A stretch of 64,000 nt of DNA, taken from positions 1-64,000 of the forward strand of contig JAKFXX010000028.1 in the NCBI GenBank assembly GCA_021731145.1, read 5' to 3'. The notes beneath the pieces were generated by a model. The model was not told the DNA's origin and made no database searches. It worked only from the letters and a program-made list of their open reading frames with translations. The position numbers and the translations under genes were made by a program. Below are positions 49,023 through 57,928 of the stretch, piece after piece (position 1 is the first letter of the stretch; each line of letters begins with the position of its first letter). This DNA comes from Gammaproteobacteria bacterium. Lineage in GTDB: Bacteria > Pseudomonadota > Gammaproteobacteria > Ga0077554 > Ga007554.

Positions 49023-50219
49023 CTAGAATGTTTTCAAAAGATCTTTGATGCGATGCGCCGCCTCCACGCATTCCTCCAGAGGCTCGACCAACGCGATGCG
49101 GATGCGATTCTGTCCCGGATTGATACCATGCGCCTCCCGCGACAGGTAACTGCCGGGCAGTACGGTGACGTTATACCGGGCATACAATTCGCGCGCAAAT
49201 TCAGTGTCATCAACAGGTGTGTGCGGCCACAGATAAAAGCTCGCAGCGGGACGCTGCACGTCCATGTCGGGTTGCAGAATGTCCAGCACTGCGTCGAATT
49301 TCTCACGGTAGAGCGCGCGGTTGTGCGCAACGTGCTGTTCATCGCCCCAGGCTGCTTTTGATGCGGCCTGGGTGGGCAGCGGCATGGCACAGCCGTGGTA
49401 GGTGCGATAGAGGTGAAACCGTTCGATGATATGCGCGTCACCGGCAACGAAACCGGAACGCATCCCCGGTACGTTAGAGCGTTTTGACAAGCTATGGAAT
49501 ACAATGCAGCGCCGGTAATCGTCGCGCCCCAGCCCGGCGGCGACTTCCAGCAGCCCCAGGGGTGGCGCGTTTTCGTCCAGATAGATTTCCGAATAGCACT
49601 CGTCGGAGGCGATGATGAAATCGTACTCATCCGCGAGTTGGATAAGTTTCTGTAATGTGGCACTATCCAGCACCGCGCCGGTGGGGTTGCCGGGCGAACA
49701 GATATAGAGCAACTGACAGCGCGCCCAGACCTCAGGCGGTACGGCGTCGAAATCAGGGGCAAAGCCGGTTTCCGCCGTAGCGTTGATGAACCACGGCTCG
49801 GCCCCGGCGAGCAGCGCCGCGCCCTCGTAGATTTGATAAAACGGATTGGGCATCAGCACCAGGGGGTTCGTGCTGCGATTAATAACACACTGCGCAAAGG
49901 CGAACAGCGCCTCGCGCGTGCCATTCACCGGCAGCACATGGCGCGCCGGGTCGATGCTGCCGGGCGTCAGCGCAAAACGCCGCGTCAACCAGGCGGCGAT
50001 GCTCTCACGCAATGCGGCGCTGCCGCGCGTGACCGGATAGCCGGACAGTCCATGCAAATGGGTAATAATCTCCTCGGCGATAAAACCGGGCGTGGCATGC
50101 TTCGGCTCGCCAATGGACAGCCCGATGTGTGGCAGCTCTGCCGGCGGTGTGACACCGGCCTTGAGGCGCGCCAGTTTTTCGAACGGGTAAGGCTGAAGCC
50201 GGGAAAGGTCTGGATTCAT
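49023..50219 (-). CDS. dapC: Succinyldiaminopimelate transaminase
   Basis: A 398-residue class I/II PLP aminotransferase. The N-terminus (NPDLSRLQPYPFEKLARL) is characteristic of DapC. The PLP lysine lies in HSLSKRSNVPGMRSGF and the phosphate/ring contacts in SPGNPTGA and SDECYSEIY. It works directly before dapE and after dapD in the succinylase branch. It heads the dapC-dapD-ampG group. Confidence 0.95.
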   Translation of the reverse strand: MNPDLSRLQPYPFEKLARLKAGVTPPAELPHIGLSIGEPKHATPGFIAEEIITHLHGLSGYPVTRGSAALRESIAAWLTRRFALTPGSIDPARHVLPVNGTREALFAFAQCVINRSTNPLVLMPNPFYQIYEGAALLAGAEPWFINATAETGFAPDFDAVPPEVWARCQLLYICSPGNPTGAVLDSATLQKLIQLADEYDFIIASDECYSEIYLDENAPPLGLLEVAAGLGRDDYRRCIVFHSLSKRSNVPGMRSGFVAGDAHIIERFHLYRTYHGCAMPLPTQAASKAAWGDEQHVAHNRALYREKFDAVLDILQPDMDVQRPAASFYLWPHTPVDDTEFARELYARYNVTVLPGSYLSREAHGINPGQNRIRIALVEPLEECVEAAHRIKDLLKTF

Positions 50220-50293
50220 GGGATTATGCGGATAACCAACGATGCCGATATTTATGAAAGAATTTGAGAACGCGTAGTATAGGACATCCTGCC

Positions 50294-51175
50294 ATGCCTT
50301 CCAAACTCAAATCTACAATTTCCACCAATCTGCCGGTAATGGGGCTGCTGCTGGCGGCGACGCTATGGGGTATCTTCTGGTATCCGCTACGTCTGCTGGA
50401 GCAGCAGGGCTTGCAAGGCCTGTGGGCGACATTTTTGATTTTTTCATCCGCGCTGCTGGTGGGATTACCCACATTATGGAAACAGCGCGCGGAGCTGGCC
50501 CGCCATCCCTGGCTGCTGCTGGTGATAGCCATTGCCAATGGCTGGTGTAACACGGCATTTATTCTCGCCGTGCTGGATGGCGCAGTGGTGCGGGTACTGC
50601 TGCTATTCTATTTGTCACCGCTGTGGACGGTCATATTGGGCAGGTTCATCCTGGGGGAGCGGCCCTCCCGGCTCGCGACGGCTGCACTGGCGGTCGCCAT
50701 GATCGGCGCGTTCATCACCATCTGGGAGCCGGCGCTGGGCATTCCCTGGCCACAAGGTCATGCGGACTGGCTGGCAATCTCATCGGGATTTGCGTTTGCG
50801 CTCTCCAACGTACTGATACGCAAGGTACAGGCGGTACCGGTAGCCATTAAAACCGTAATGTCCTGGGTCGGCGTAGTGTTTCTGTCTGGCCTGTGGATAT
50901 CCATGGCGAGCGCGCCTGTCCCGGATGTTGGCGTGAATGTGCTTGCCACAGCTTTTGCCATAGGCGTATTGGGCGTCGTGCTGATGTCGCTGGCAGTGCA
51001 GTACGGGGTTACCCATATGCCCGTGCATCGCTCGTCAGTAATCCTGCTGTTTGAAGTCGTGGTCGGCGCCATTTCCGCGCAACTGCTGACCGACGAGGTA
51101 GTGTTGCCCAGGGAATGGATAGGCGGCACGCTTATTGTGCTGGCGGCGTGGCTTACCTCGCGCGATGGGAAGTAA
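50294..51175 (+). CDS. EamA-family (DMT) transporter
   Basis: A 293-residue membrane protein with ten predicted helices in two EamA repeats (about 10-140 and 150-290). The start MPSKLKS at 50294 has AGGA nine bases upstream and is preferred to the ATG at 50264. Members export or import small metabolites; the substrate is unknown. Divergent from dapC. Confidence 0.88.
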   Translation: MPSKLKSTISTNLPVMGLLLAATLWGIFWYPLRLLEQQGLQGLWATFLIFSSALLVGLPTLWKQRAELARHPWLLLVIAIANGWCNTAFILAVLDGAVVRVLLLFYLSPLWTVILGRFILGERPSRLATAALAVAMIGAFITIWEPALGIPWPQGHADWLAISSGFAFALSNVLIRKVQAVPVAIKTVMSWVGVVFLSGLWISMASAPVPDVGVNVLATAFAIGVLGVVLMSLAVQYGVTHMPVHRSSVILLFEVVVGAISAQLLTDEVVLPREWIGGTLIVLAAWLTSRDGK

Positions 51176-51254
51176 GCTCTGTGATTGCGGGTTACACATG
51201 GAAAGTAGTACAGTTTCGACATCACACAATGTCAACGACATATAAGGTGGGAAG

Positions 51255-53030
51255 ATGATTGCGTCAACAAATCTGCGCGTAAAGTCTCGAATGGCGGCTT
51301 TTTATATCTGTACACTGACCTGTGCTCTGGGCGCATTCGGGATGGTTTTCGCACCCTCCTCCGCTGCCGCCGCGCCGCGCCCATCGCTTCCGGGAAACGC
51401 CCCTTTCAAAATCCAGTTTGACCATGTGCCTGGCGAAGTCCTGGTCAAGTTCCGCAATAAGCCTTTAGCCAATATTGCCAATGAAACGGCGGCCATCCAC
51501 GCCACCCTTGGCGCGCGAGCGGTTACGACCCTGCCGTTTGTCCACGTACAACGTGTACGAGGCCTACGCGGACAATCCACCGAGGCGCTGATGCAAGCCT
51601 ATGCCAGCCGGGCGGATGTGGAATACGTCGAACCGAATATCATTTTCCATACCCAGGTTACGCCGAATGACCCACGCTTTGCGGAATTGTGGGGTATGAA
51701 TAACGTTGGACAAACGGGCGGCACGCCGGATGCGGATATCGATGGACCGGAGGCGTGGGACAGGCAAACGGGCAGTTCAAGCGTGATTGTGGCGAGCATC
51801 GATACCGGCGTGGATTATAACCACCCCGATCTGGCAGGCAACATCTGGACGAACCCCGGTGAGATCCCCGGCAATGGCATTGACGATGATGGCAATGGTT
51901 ACGTTGATGACGTGCGTGGCTGGGATTTTGCCAATAACGACAATGACCCAATGGACGATCAGGGCCATGGCACACACACAGCGGGCACCATTGCCGCCGT
52001 GGGCAACAATGCCACGGGCGTTGCCGGCGTGGCATGGCGGGCCAAAATCATGCCGCTCAAGTTTCTCACCGCCAGCGGCAGCGGAACCTCCCTGGGCGCA
52101 GCGCAGGCCATTCTTTATGCGGCCAACATGGGGGCCAGGATTTCCAGCAATAGCTGGGGGGGTGGCGGTTTTTCGCAGACCATCGAGAACGCCATCAACA
52201 CCGCCAATCAGCGCGGCATGCTGTTTGTAACCGCCGCCGGCAATGCCAATGCGAACAACGATACAACCGTAAGCTATCCGTGCAACTCGGCATTACCGAA
52301 TGTGCTGTGTGTCGCCGCCACGGATCATAACGACCAGAAAGCATCCTTCTCCAATTATGGCGCGGTGAATGTTGACCTTGGCGCCCCCGGTGTGTCGATT
52401 TTATCCACCGTGCCTGCCGGGACATGCAGCTTGTGCAATTCTTCCGGCTATCGCTACTTGAACGGCACATCCATGGCAACGCCCCATGTATCTGGCGCCG
52501 CCGCCCTGGTACGTGCCCAGTTTCCCAACCTTGCGCCTGTCGCCATCAAAAATCTTCTGATGCAATCTACAGACCCCATAGCAGCGCTGAGTGGAAAAAT
52601 GGTTACCGGCGGCAGACTCAACATCAGCAAGGCCGTTACCGCAAGCGCCATTACCGTCACAGCAAGGGGCACGCCTGTCAGCGGTGTTTATCCCATCATG
52701 GTGATACGCGTTGATGGACAAATCGCGGGCACCTTCAATGTATATTCCACATATGCGGAATATGCCGTAGCAGTGAATGCCGCGCCAAGCACTCCTCATA
52801 ACATCGACGTAGTATTTACCAATGACGCCTATCTCCCACCCGAAGACCGGAACCTCATTGTGCAATCCCTGAGGGTAAATACAACAACACTTCTGCCCAC
52901 CAGCACAGGGGTAACCTATGACCGTGGCGCGGGCAGCGCCGCGTTTGATGGTGTAAACGTCATCGCCGGACAGAGCGGCATGTGGTGGAATGGGGCATTG
53001 CGGTTTACCGTGCCTGCGACGGCTTTTTAG
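51255..53030 (+). CDS. Secreted subtilisin-like protease with C-terminal carbohydrate-binding-like module
   Basis: 591 residues. A signal peptide (about 1-40) is followed by a fervidolysin-type prodomain (PGEVLVKF ... ADVEYVEPN, 59-133) and an S8 catalytic domain with D183 (SIDTGVD), H238 (GHGTHTAG) and S406 (NGTSMATPHV). Residues about 470-560 resemble the CBM36/60-like calcium-dependent xylan-binding fold (ITVTARGTPVSG ... VVFTNDAYLPPEDRNLIV). The final segment contains no sorting signal. A strong AAGGTGGGA precedes the ATG. It is followed 13 bases later by a DUF5818-like lipoprotein. Likely target: extracellular or surface glycoprotein. Confidence 0.88.
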   Translation: MIASTNLRVKSRMAAFYICTLTCALGAFGMVFAPSSAAAAPRPSLPGNAPFKIQFDHVPGEVLVKFRNKPLANIANETAAIHATLGARAVTTLPFVHVQRVRGLRGQSTEALMQAYASRADVEYVEPNIIFHTQVTPNDPRFAELWGMNNVGQTGGTPDADIDGPEAWDRQTGSSSVIVASIDTGVDYNHPDLAGNIWTNPGEIPGNGIDDDGNGYVDDVRGWDFANNDNDPMDDQGHGTHTAGTIAAVGNNATGVAGVAWRAKIMPLKFLTASGSGTSLGAAQAILYAANMGARISSNSWGGGGFSQTIENAINTANQRGMLFVTAAGNANANNDTTVSYPCNSALPNVLCVAATDHNDQKASFSNYGAVNVDLGAPGVSILSTVPAGTCSLCNSSGYRYLNGTSMATPHVSGAAALVRAQFPNLAPVAIKNLLMQSTDPIAALSGKMVTGGRLNISKAVTASAITVTARGTPVSGVYPIMVIRVDGQIAGTFNVYSTYAEYAVAVNAAPSTPHNIDVVFTNDAYLPPEDRNLIVQSLRVNTTTLLPTSTGVTYDRGAGSAAFDGVNVIAGQSGMWWNGALRFTVPATAF

Positions 53031-53042
53031 GAGACTAACATA

Positions 53043-53336
53043 ATGAGATTACTGCGACATTTTGCTGCGTTTGCCCTGGCGGTATGCGCCTGCACCGCCT
53101 GTGCCGGCGGCGTGGCCGGCAAAGACGGCCGTCAGGAACTGACTGGCGCGTTAATTGAGGGCGGTGTTGAATGCCCGCTTTTTCAGGCGGACGATGGAAA
53201 GCGCTACACCCTGCTGGGCAATCTGAAAGGACTCAAAAGCGGTGATCGTGTCAGGCTTACCGGAGAGGTGGTGGAGGCCTCCTTTTGCATGCAGGGGCAG
53301 ACCCTGTCCGTGAAATCAATAGAACGCGTGAAATAG
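53043..53336 (+). CDS. DUF5818-like small exported protein (putative lipoprotein)
   Basis: 97 residues. An N-terminal hydrophobic signal with several Cys (AVCACTAC-AGG) may include a lipobox. The mature part is a small OB-like beta-barrel (GALIEGGVECPLFQADDGKRYTLLG, GDRVRLTGEV, SFCMQGQTLSV) resembling DUF5818. Two Cys (ECPLF and FCMQG) are conserved in that pattern. It is 13 bases after the subtilase, presumably the same transcript, and ends 22 bases before the second copy of the palindromic repeat. Confidence 0.75.
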   Translation: MRLLRHFAAFALAVCACTACAGGVAGKDGRQELTGALIEGGVECPLFQADDGKRYTLLGNLKGLKSGDRVRLTGEVVEASFCMQGQTLSVKSIERVK

Positions 53337-53358
53337 CAAATCACCCTTGTGATCGCCA

Positions 53359-53505
53359 CCTGAGAACCTGCTCACGATCTCGATCAAGGGATGCAGTGCA
53401 AGGCAAAATCGAACGAAAAAGCGGAGCATACATGAAGTATGTGAGCATTTTGAGTTCGATTTTAACGCCGCAATGCGCCCTTCAGCGAGATCGTGAACAG
53501 GTTCT
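53359..53505. repeat. Palindromic dispersed repeat, copy B
   Basis: A 147 bp fold-back element, homologous to 2698-2867. The outer arms begin CCTGAGAACC (53359) and end GGTTCT (53505), with CACGATCTCG/CGAGATCGTG. The inner arms 53405-53414 (AAAATCGAAC) and 53454-53463 (GTTCGATTTT) are perfectly complementary but differ in sequence from the inner arms of copy A. The central hairpin is CATAC-ATGAA-GTATG. The right arm encodes the last residues and stop of the rhombosortase gene. Confidence 0.9.
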
Positions 53506-54093
53506 TATTCCCTTTGCAAACATATACACCAATACCGCCACAAAACCGCTGACCGCCCCATAGAGATGGGCGTCGGTCACCACCGCACCGCCCGCGAATT
53601 CCGCCGTACCTGGGAGTGGCCCGTGTATCTGCTCCCACATCAGCTTACCCAACAACAGTAACAGCAACATTATCTCAAGGCGATTGCCTGCACGCAGGCT
53701 GGCCATCACGCCTGCGGCGAACAGGCCATGCAACATCCCGGACAAACCCACATACCAGCCAATCGACGGACTGAACAACAACAGCCCCAGCCCGACGCCC
53801 AGCATGCTAGCCAGGCTAATCACCACCCATGTGGACAGGCTCAACATGCGCCCGAACAACATCCAGATCAGCGCCAGCGCCGCAAGATTCATCAACAAAT
53901 GACTCCAGCCCAGATGCACGAAATGGGCCGAAAACAGACGCCAGATTTCACCGTTCAAAATAGGACTGCGCTCATAGCGCAACCACTCGTCAGCATGTGT
54001 CCCGCCAACAGCGGCTATCAGTGCCATCAGGGCGAATGACAAAGGTAATGCGTGGCGGCGAAGCCTAGACCAGACAGGGAAAGTGTTTATCAT
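53482..54093 (-). CDS. Rhombosortase (rhomboid-family intramembrane protease)
   Basis: A 203-residue six-helix rhomboid. The catalytic Ser118 lies in YVGLSGMLHGL and His176 in TDAHLYGAVSG; the NLAALA/HLGWSHLLMN loop is also conserved. This small form matches rhombosortases, which process proteins with a C-terminal GlyGly-CTERM tail. No such tail is seen on any protein in the window. The last ~8 residues (RTCSRSR) are encoded by the palindromic repeat and so probably differ from the ancestral C-terminus. Confidence 0.85.
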   Translation of the reverse strand: MINTFPVWSRLRRHALPLSFALMALIAAVGGTHADEWLRYERSPILNGEIWRLFSAHFVHLGWSHLLMNLAALALIWMLFGRMLSLSTWVVISLASMLGVGLGLLLFSPSIGWYVGLSGMLHGLFAAGVMASLRAGNRLEIMLLLLLLGKLMWEQIHGPLPGTAEFAGGAVVTDAHLYGAVSGFVAVLVYMFAKGIRTCSRSR

Positions 54094-54181
54094 CGTCAGA
54101 ATAATGTGGCCCTGTTTTCAACTCAGTTTATCGCAAATAGTGCCTCGTCCCAACATGAGGCAGAAAATAACTTCATCAAAA

Positions 54182-54195
54182 TTGACATAGATCAA
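54182..54195 (+). promoter_or_regulatory. FNR/ANR-type binding site
   Basis: TTGAC-ATAG-ATCAA matches the FNR consensus TTGAT-N4-ATCAA at nine of ten positions. Its centre is about 60 bases upstream of the start point expected from the promoter at 54214-54241, the usual class I activator spacing (near -61.5). Confidence 0.6.
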
Positions 54196-54213
54196 TTTGT
54201 CTTGGGATAAGGA

Positions 54214-54241
54214 TTGACAAGCGGCTAAAGCAGCATATCAT
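54214..54241 (+). promoter_or_regulatory. Sigma-70 promoter of the protease-amidase operon
   Basis: TTGACA (54214-54219), a 16-base spacer, and TATCAT (54236-54241). The first codon of the protease is about 80 bases downstream and has AAGGAG at 54313-54318. The region upstream (54094-54181) contains nothing recognisable. Confidence 0.7.
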
Positions 54242-54327
54242 TTTCAAAAAGAAAGCAAATTTATAAAGGAAATGCGTAAGGTTAGACAGTCTCAATAATA
54301 ATTCAAAACGCCAAAAGGAGCAGAGCC

Positions 54328-56646
54328 ATGGACCAGATAGTAAAGATATTTTGCACTGGCGCAGAGCAGGACAAGATTGCGGAAAAATACCCTATCATCG
54401 AACACTATGATGGCTTCGTGATCGCCGGGATTCCCAAGAAAGGGGTGAACCAGCTTTCCCGCACCTATCCTGTTGAAGACATCACGGAGCTTTACACGAT
54501 CCAGGTGGGCGAGCGCACCATCGACACCTCACGGCCGCGCCTCGATGCACAAGGAAAGATGCGCGCCCACCCTGCCTACAAAGGCATAAAAGCACCTCCT
54601 CCAGGGCGCCATCATCATCTTGTGCAGTTTATCGGCCCGATAAAAGAAACATGGCTGCGCGCCGTTAAAAAAGCGGGCGGGGAACCACGGGCACCTTACG
54701 GTGATTTCACTTACATCGTGCGCGCGGATGACGAGACGCTTGCACAGATCGCGGCACTGCCGTTTGTCCGATGGACGGGGCACCTGCCCACCAAGGATCG
54801 CGTCGCATCGTCCGTATTAACAAACATAGGGCGTAAAGCCGACGACACCTCCGCCACACTGCCGCGCACGCGCGTCATGCCCGGCGCCTACGCCATCGAG
54901 TTCTTCGGTTCGGCGGATCTCACCGCAGGCATTCCTGAAATCAAGAAGCTGGGATTCAAGGTATCTGGAAAGGATGCCAAGGGAAAGCTGCTCATTGTAG
55001 AAGCGGAATCTCGCGGTGCGGCGCTGGCTAAAAAAATCGCCGCGCTTGCTGCCGTTCACGGCGTGCGCTCGATCCGTGAGCGCAGCCTCAAACGCACTAC
55101 CAACGATGTCGCCGCCGGGGTCATGGGAACAGCAGCAACAATGGCAAGCTCCGGCTTGGCTTTGAGCGGACAAGGTGAGTGCGTGGGGATATGCGACACC
55201 GGGCTGGATACCGGCAACCCGCAAACCATCCACCCCGACTTTACGGCCCGTGTCACATGGGTCAAGAGCTACCCCATCACCCCGGATTTTGCTCCCTACA
55301 TCACCAATCCCGGCGGCAACGATGGCCCCGCAGATATTGACAGCGGCCATGGCACCCATGTGGCAGGTTCCGTGCTGGGAAGTGGCGCGGCAAGTACCGG
55401 CCTGCCAGGCGTGACAGCCCCGATTCGTGGCCTTGCCCATAAGGCCCACCTAGTGTTTCAGGCTGTCGAGCAGGAGATGAAATGGAAACCGCCGTATCAA
55501 GGACGCTACGACCGCTACCTGCTTTCTGGTCTGCCACTCGATATCACCACTCTGTTTGCCGATGCTTACAAGAAAGGTGCGCGGATACACTCGAACTCGT
55601 GGGGTGGTGGCGATCCGGGTGTTTATGACAGCTCCTGCGAGCAACTCGATCGTTTTGTCTGGGGACACAAGAATTTTTGCATTCTTTTCGCTGCCGGAAA
55701 TGACGGCTCGGACAGTGATGGCAACGGCAAGATCAATCCCATGAGCGTCACGTCTCCGGGCACTGCAAAGAACTGCATTACCGTGGGCGCATGTGAGAAC
55801 CGGCGCCCCGCCTTTAACACTGAAACTTACGGAAAATGGTGGCCGCAGGACTATCCTGTTGCGCCGTTGCGCAACGACCCCATGTCGGATAACCCAGATC
55901 AAATGGCGGCATTCAGCAGTCGAGGCCCAACCAAGGATGGCCGCATGAAACCTGATGTTGTTTCCCCTGGCACGTTTATCCTCTCCACTCGCTCAACACA
56001 GATCGCACCCAACAACCGCGCGTGGGCAGCCTTTCCGCAGAGCAAGCTTTATTTCCACATGGGCGGGACGAGTATGGCGACCCCACTCACCGCAGGGGCG
56101 GTCGCCTTGGTGCGCGAATACCTGCGAAAACAGAAAAAGATGCGCAGCCCGAGCGCAGCCTTGCTCAAGGCGACCCTCATCGCCGGAGCCGTCAGGCTAC
56201 CAGGGTATGCACCCACGGGAACGGTGCTGGATAACCATCAAGGTTATGGCCGCGTGAATCTCGACGCCATCCTGTCGCCGGCGACACCCGCCTCAGCCAT
56301 CTTTCTGGACGTAAAACCCGGCCTCAGGACGGGCCAAGTCCACACCATCGAGATCGCAGTGAAATCAGACAAGGTTCCCCTGCATATCACCCTGGCTTAC
56401 ACCGATTACCCCGGGCCTGCGCTCGTCAACAACCTCAACCTGATCGTCACCGCGCCGGATGGCAAGCGCTATGTAGGCAACCAGGCAGCGGGGGCAATCC
56501 TGGCTATGGATACGAAGAACAATGTTGAAGTCGTTCACATTGAAAAACCGGGGGCAGGCAAATGGAAGATCGAAATTATCGGCTCCAACATCCCCAATGG
56601 GCCGCAGGATTTTGCATTGGTTTATGTGGCGCACACGGGTAGTTAA
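54328..56646 (+). CDS. Subtilisin-like S8 protease, KP-43-type, without signal peptide
   Basis: 772 residues. The N-terminal region (about 1-270) is an unusual double pro-region-like domain (repeated QIVKIFCTGAEQDKI / HHHLVQFIGPIKETW style segments). The catalytic domain has D290 (ICDTGLDTG), H341 (SGHGTHVAG) and S582 (GGTSMATPLTAG), with the long insert typical of KP-43 proteases and a C-terminal beta-jelly-roll (about 655-772). No signal peptide or membrane segment is present, so it acts in the cytoplasm or leaves by lysis or a non-Sec route. Driven by its own FNR-type promoter; the amidase follows 21 bases later. Confidence 0.88.
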   Translation: MDQIVKIFCTGAEQDKIAEKYPIIEHYDGFVIAGIPKKGVNQLSRTYPVEDITELYTIQVGERTIDTSRPRLDAQGKMRAHPAYKGIKAPPPGRHHHLVQFIGPIKETWLRAVKKAGGEPRAPYGDFTYIVRADDETLAQIAALPFVRWTGHLPTKDRVASSVLTNIGRKADDTSATLPRTRVMPGAYAIEFFGSADLTAGIPEIKKLGFKVSGKDAKGKLLIVEAESRGAALAKKIAALAAVHGVRSIRERSLKRTTNDVAAGVMGTAATMASSGLALSGQGECVGICDTGLDTGNPQTIHPDFTARVTWVKSYPITPDFAPYITNPGGNDGPADIDSGHGTHVAGSVLGSGAASTGLPGVTAPIRGLAHKAHLVFQAVEQEMKWKPPYQGRYDRYLLSGLPLDITTLFADAYKKGARIHSNSWGGGDPGVYDSSCEQLDRFVWGHKNFCILFAAGNDGSDSDGNGKINPMSVTSPGTAKNCITVGACENRRPAFNTETYGKWWPQDYPVAPLRNDPMSDNPDQMAAFSSRGPTKDGRMKPDVVSPGTFILSTRSTQIAPNNRAWAAFPQSKLYFHMGGTSMATPLTAGAVALVREYLRKQKKMRSPSAALLKATLIAGAVRLPGYAPTGTVLDNHQGYGRVNLDAILSPATPASAIFLDVKPGLRTGQVHTIEIAVKSDKVPLHITLAYTDYPGPALVNNLNLIVTAPDGKRYVGNQAAGAILAMDTKNNVEVVHIEKPGAGKWKIEIIGSNIPNGPQDFALVYVAHTGS

Positions 56647-56667
56647 ACAGCACAAGGAGTGATAAAA

Positions 56668-57383
56668 ATGGCCAAAAAAATCAAATCCGTAAAGAAATCA
56701 TCCACGCCCACACTGACTGCGTCAGTCGGCACGCCAACCATCAACCGCACCATTCGCCTGGAAGCGAAAGACTATATCGGCGCGCAAACACCGAAAGACC
56801 TGATCGTTCTTCATCACACAGTGGGAGCGACAGCCAAGAGCACCATCGACTACTGGAAATCCGACGCCCAGCGTATCGCAACGGCATTTGTAGTTGAAAG
56901 GAATGGCGAGACATTGTCCCCTTCACGGGGATTTACGAGGTGTTTGATCCGAAATACTGGGCGTTCCACCTGGGATTGAAGGGGACAGGCGGCGCCGTGG
57001 ACAAACGCTCCATCGGCATAGAGATCGCCTCCGAAGGCGGGCTGATTCAACGTAACGGGAAGCTGTATTGCTTCGACAAGGTTTCTGACAGGACGCTCTT
57101 CAAGCAGGAATATTATGATCATGGCATGCCATGGCGGGGATATCGCTTCTTTGATGCCTATTCGGAAGCGCAGATTACCGCCATCATCAAACTGATAAAC
57201 CTGCTTTGCAAACAGTTCAAAATCCCCAAATCGACACCGGCCAACCACTTCGATGCGGATGACGAATACCGCCAATTCACCGGCATTCTCGGGCATCACC
57301 ATCTGCGTCCAGACAAATCCGACATTCACCCCGGCTTTCCGTGGCAGCGGGTTATCGATGAGGTGGGTTTGGCGCTACTTTAG
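56668..57383 (+). pseudogene. N-acetylmuramoyl-L-alanine amidase (Amidase_2) with a frameshift
   Basis: Two overlapping frames together give one Amidase_2/PGRP-type zinc amidase. The first (ATG 56668, AAGGAG eight bases before) carries LIVLHHTVGATAKSTIDYW and ATAFVVERNG. From about base 56905 homology moves to another frame: DIVPFTGIYEVFDPKYWAFHLGLKG, then RSIGIEIASEGG, and the ligand/catalytic end LGHHHLRPDKSDIHPGFPW. The switch can be explained by a 2-base duplication or 1-base loss in GGCGAGACATT. Either the gene is inactive, or this is a sequencing error or programmed shift. The first ~20 residues are basic and not a signal peptide. Confidence 0.82.
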
Positions 57384-57542
57384 CGGCCTGAAGGGAATGA
57401 GGAAGGGACGCTTGTTCCAAACAATCCTTAATCGTTATTCCCGGCCGGCTTATCCCCTGAAGCCCCCCCCTGTGTGACTTTGTTACAGATAATCGACTAC
57501 ATATATGGTCAACTATAACCCGCGAGTTAATTTTAGAGGGCA

Positions 57543-57575
57543 CGCCGACAACCCATCATACTCGCCAGCACCTTC
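57543..57575. repeat. Left flanking direct repeat (fragment of glycosyltransferase 3' end)
   Basis: 33 bases matching 58943-58976 at about 30 of 34 positions in the same orientation. On the minus strand both copies read as the codons for K-V-L-A-(E)-Y-E-G near the end of the glycosyltransferase pseudogene. They bracket the toxin-antitoxin cluster. Confidence 0.7.
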
Positions 57576-57619
57576 GTGTCGCTGCAATTTGGATTAACTC
57601 TTCAATTCTTTCTTCAACC

Positions 57620-57648
57620 TTGAAAAGACCTGTTAAACGTGCTATTAT
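57620..57648 (+). promoter_or_regulatory. Promoter of the RelBE-type pair
   Basis: TTGAAA (57620-57625), 17-base spacer, TATTAT (57643-57648). The -10 box lies inside the palindromic operator, fitting autorepression by the antitoxin-toxin complex. Confidence 0.65.
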
Positions 57649-57658
57649 TGGCACGTTT
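57635..57658 (+). promoter_or_regulatory. Palindromic operator of the RelBE-type pair
   Basis: Arms AAACGTGC (57635-57642) and GCACGTTT (57651-57658) are perfect complements around an 8-base centre that carries the -10 box. Confidence 0.65.
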
Positions 57659-57679
57659 ATAACGTACTGGAGGCCAGTC

Positions 57680-57928
57680 ATGGCAAACCTTATTCTCGCG
57701 GAAACCACTGCAAGCGTTTCCGAACTGAAGAAGAACCCTATGGGCACCGTCGCCGCTGGCGAAGGTTTCCCGGTTGCGATCCTCAATCGGAACGAGCCGG
57801 CTTTTTACTGCGTGCCGGCGAAAGCCTATGAGGCCCTAATGGACAAACTCGAAGACATCGAGCTTAACGCAATCGCCGACGCTCGCAAAGATCAACCCGT
57901 TGTCAAAGTCCAGCTTGACGACCTTTGA
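57680..57928 (+). CDS. Antitoxin, RelB/Phd (StbD-like) type
   Basis: 82 residues. The N-terminus (ANLILAETTASVSELKKNPM, then GFPVAILNRNEPAFYCVPAKAYEALMDKLED) is typical of the YefM/Phd-StbD fold, a dimeric DNA-binding domain with a C-terminal toxin-neutralising tail. ATG 57680 has GGAGG seven bases upstream. The toxin gene overlaps its end by 14 bases. Confidence 0.92.
   Translation: MANLILAETTASVSELKKNPMGTVAAGEGFPVAILNRNEPAFYCVPAKAYEALMDKLEDIELNAIADARKDQPVVKVQLDDL

Larger units (their letters stand above)
57384..57679 (+). other. Intergenic stretch, mostly without signal
   Basis: About 296 bases between the amidase and the antitoxin gene. The only recognisable parts are the degraded fragment of a glycosyltransferase 3' end at 57543-57575 (direct repeat of 58943-58976), and the promoter and operator of the toxin-antitoxin pair at its right end. 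Confidence 0.6.
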
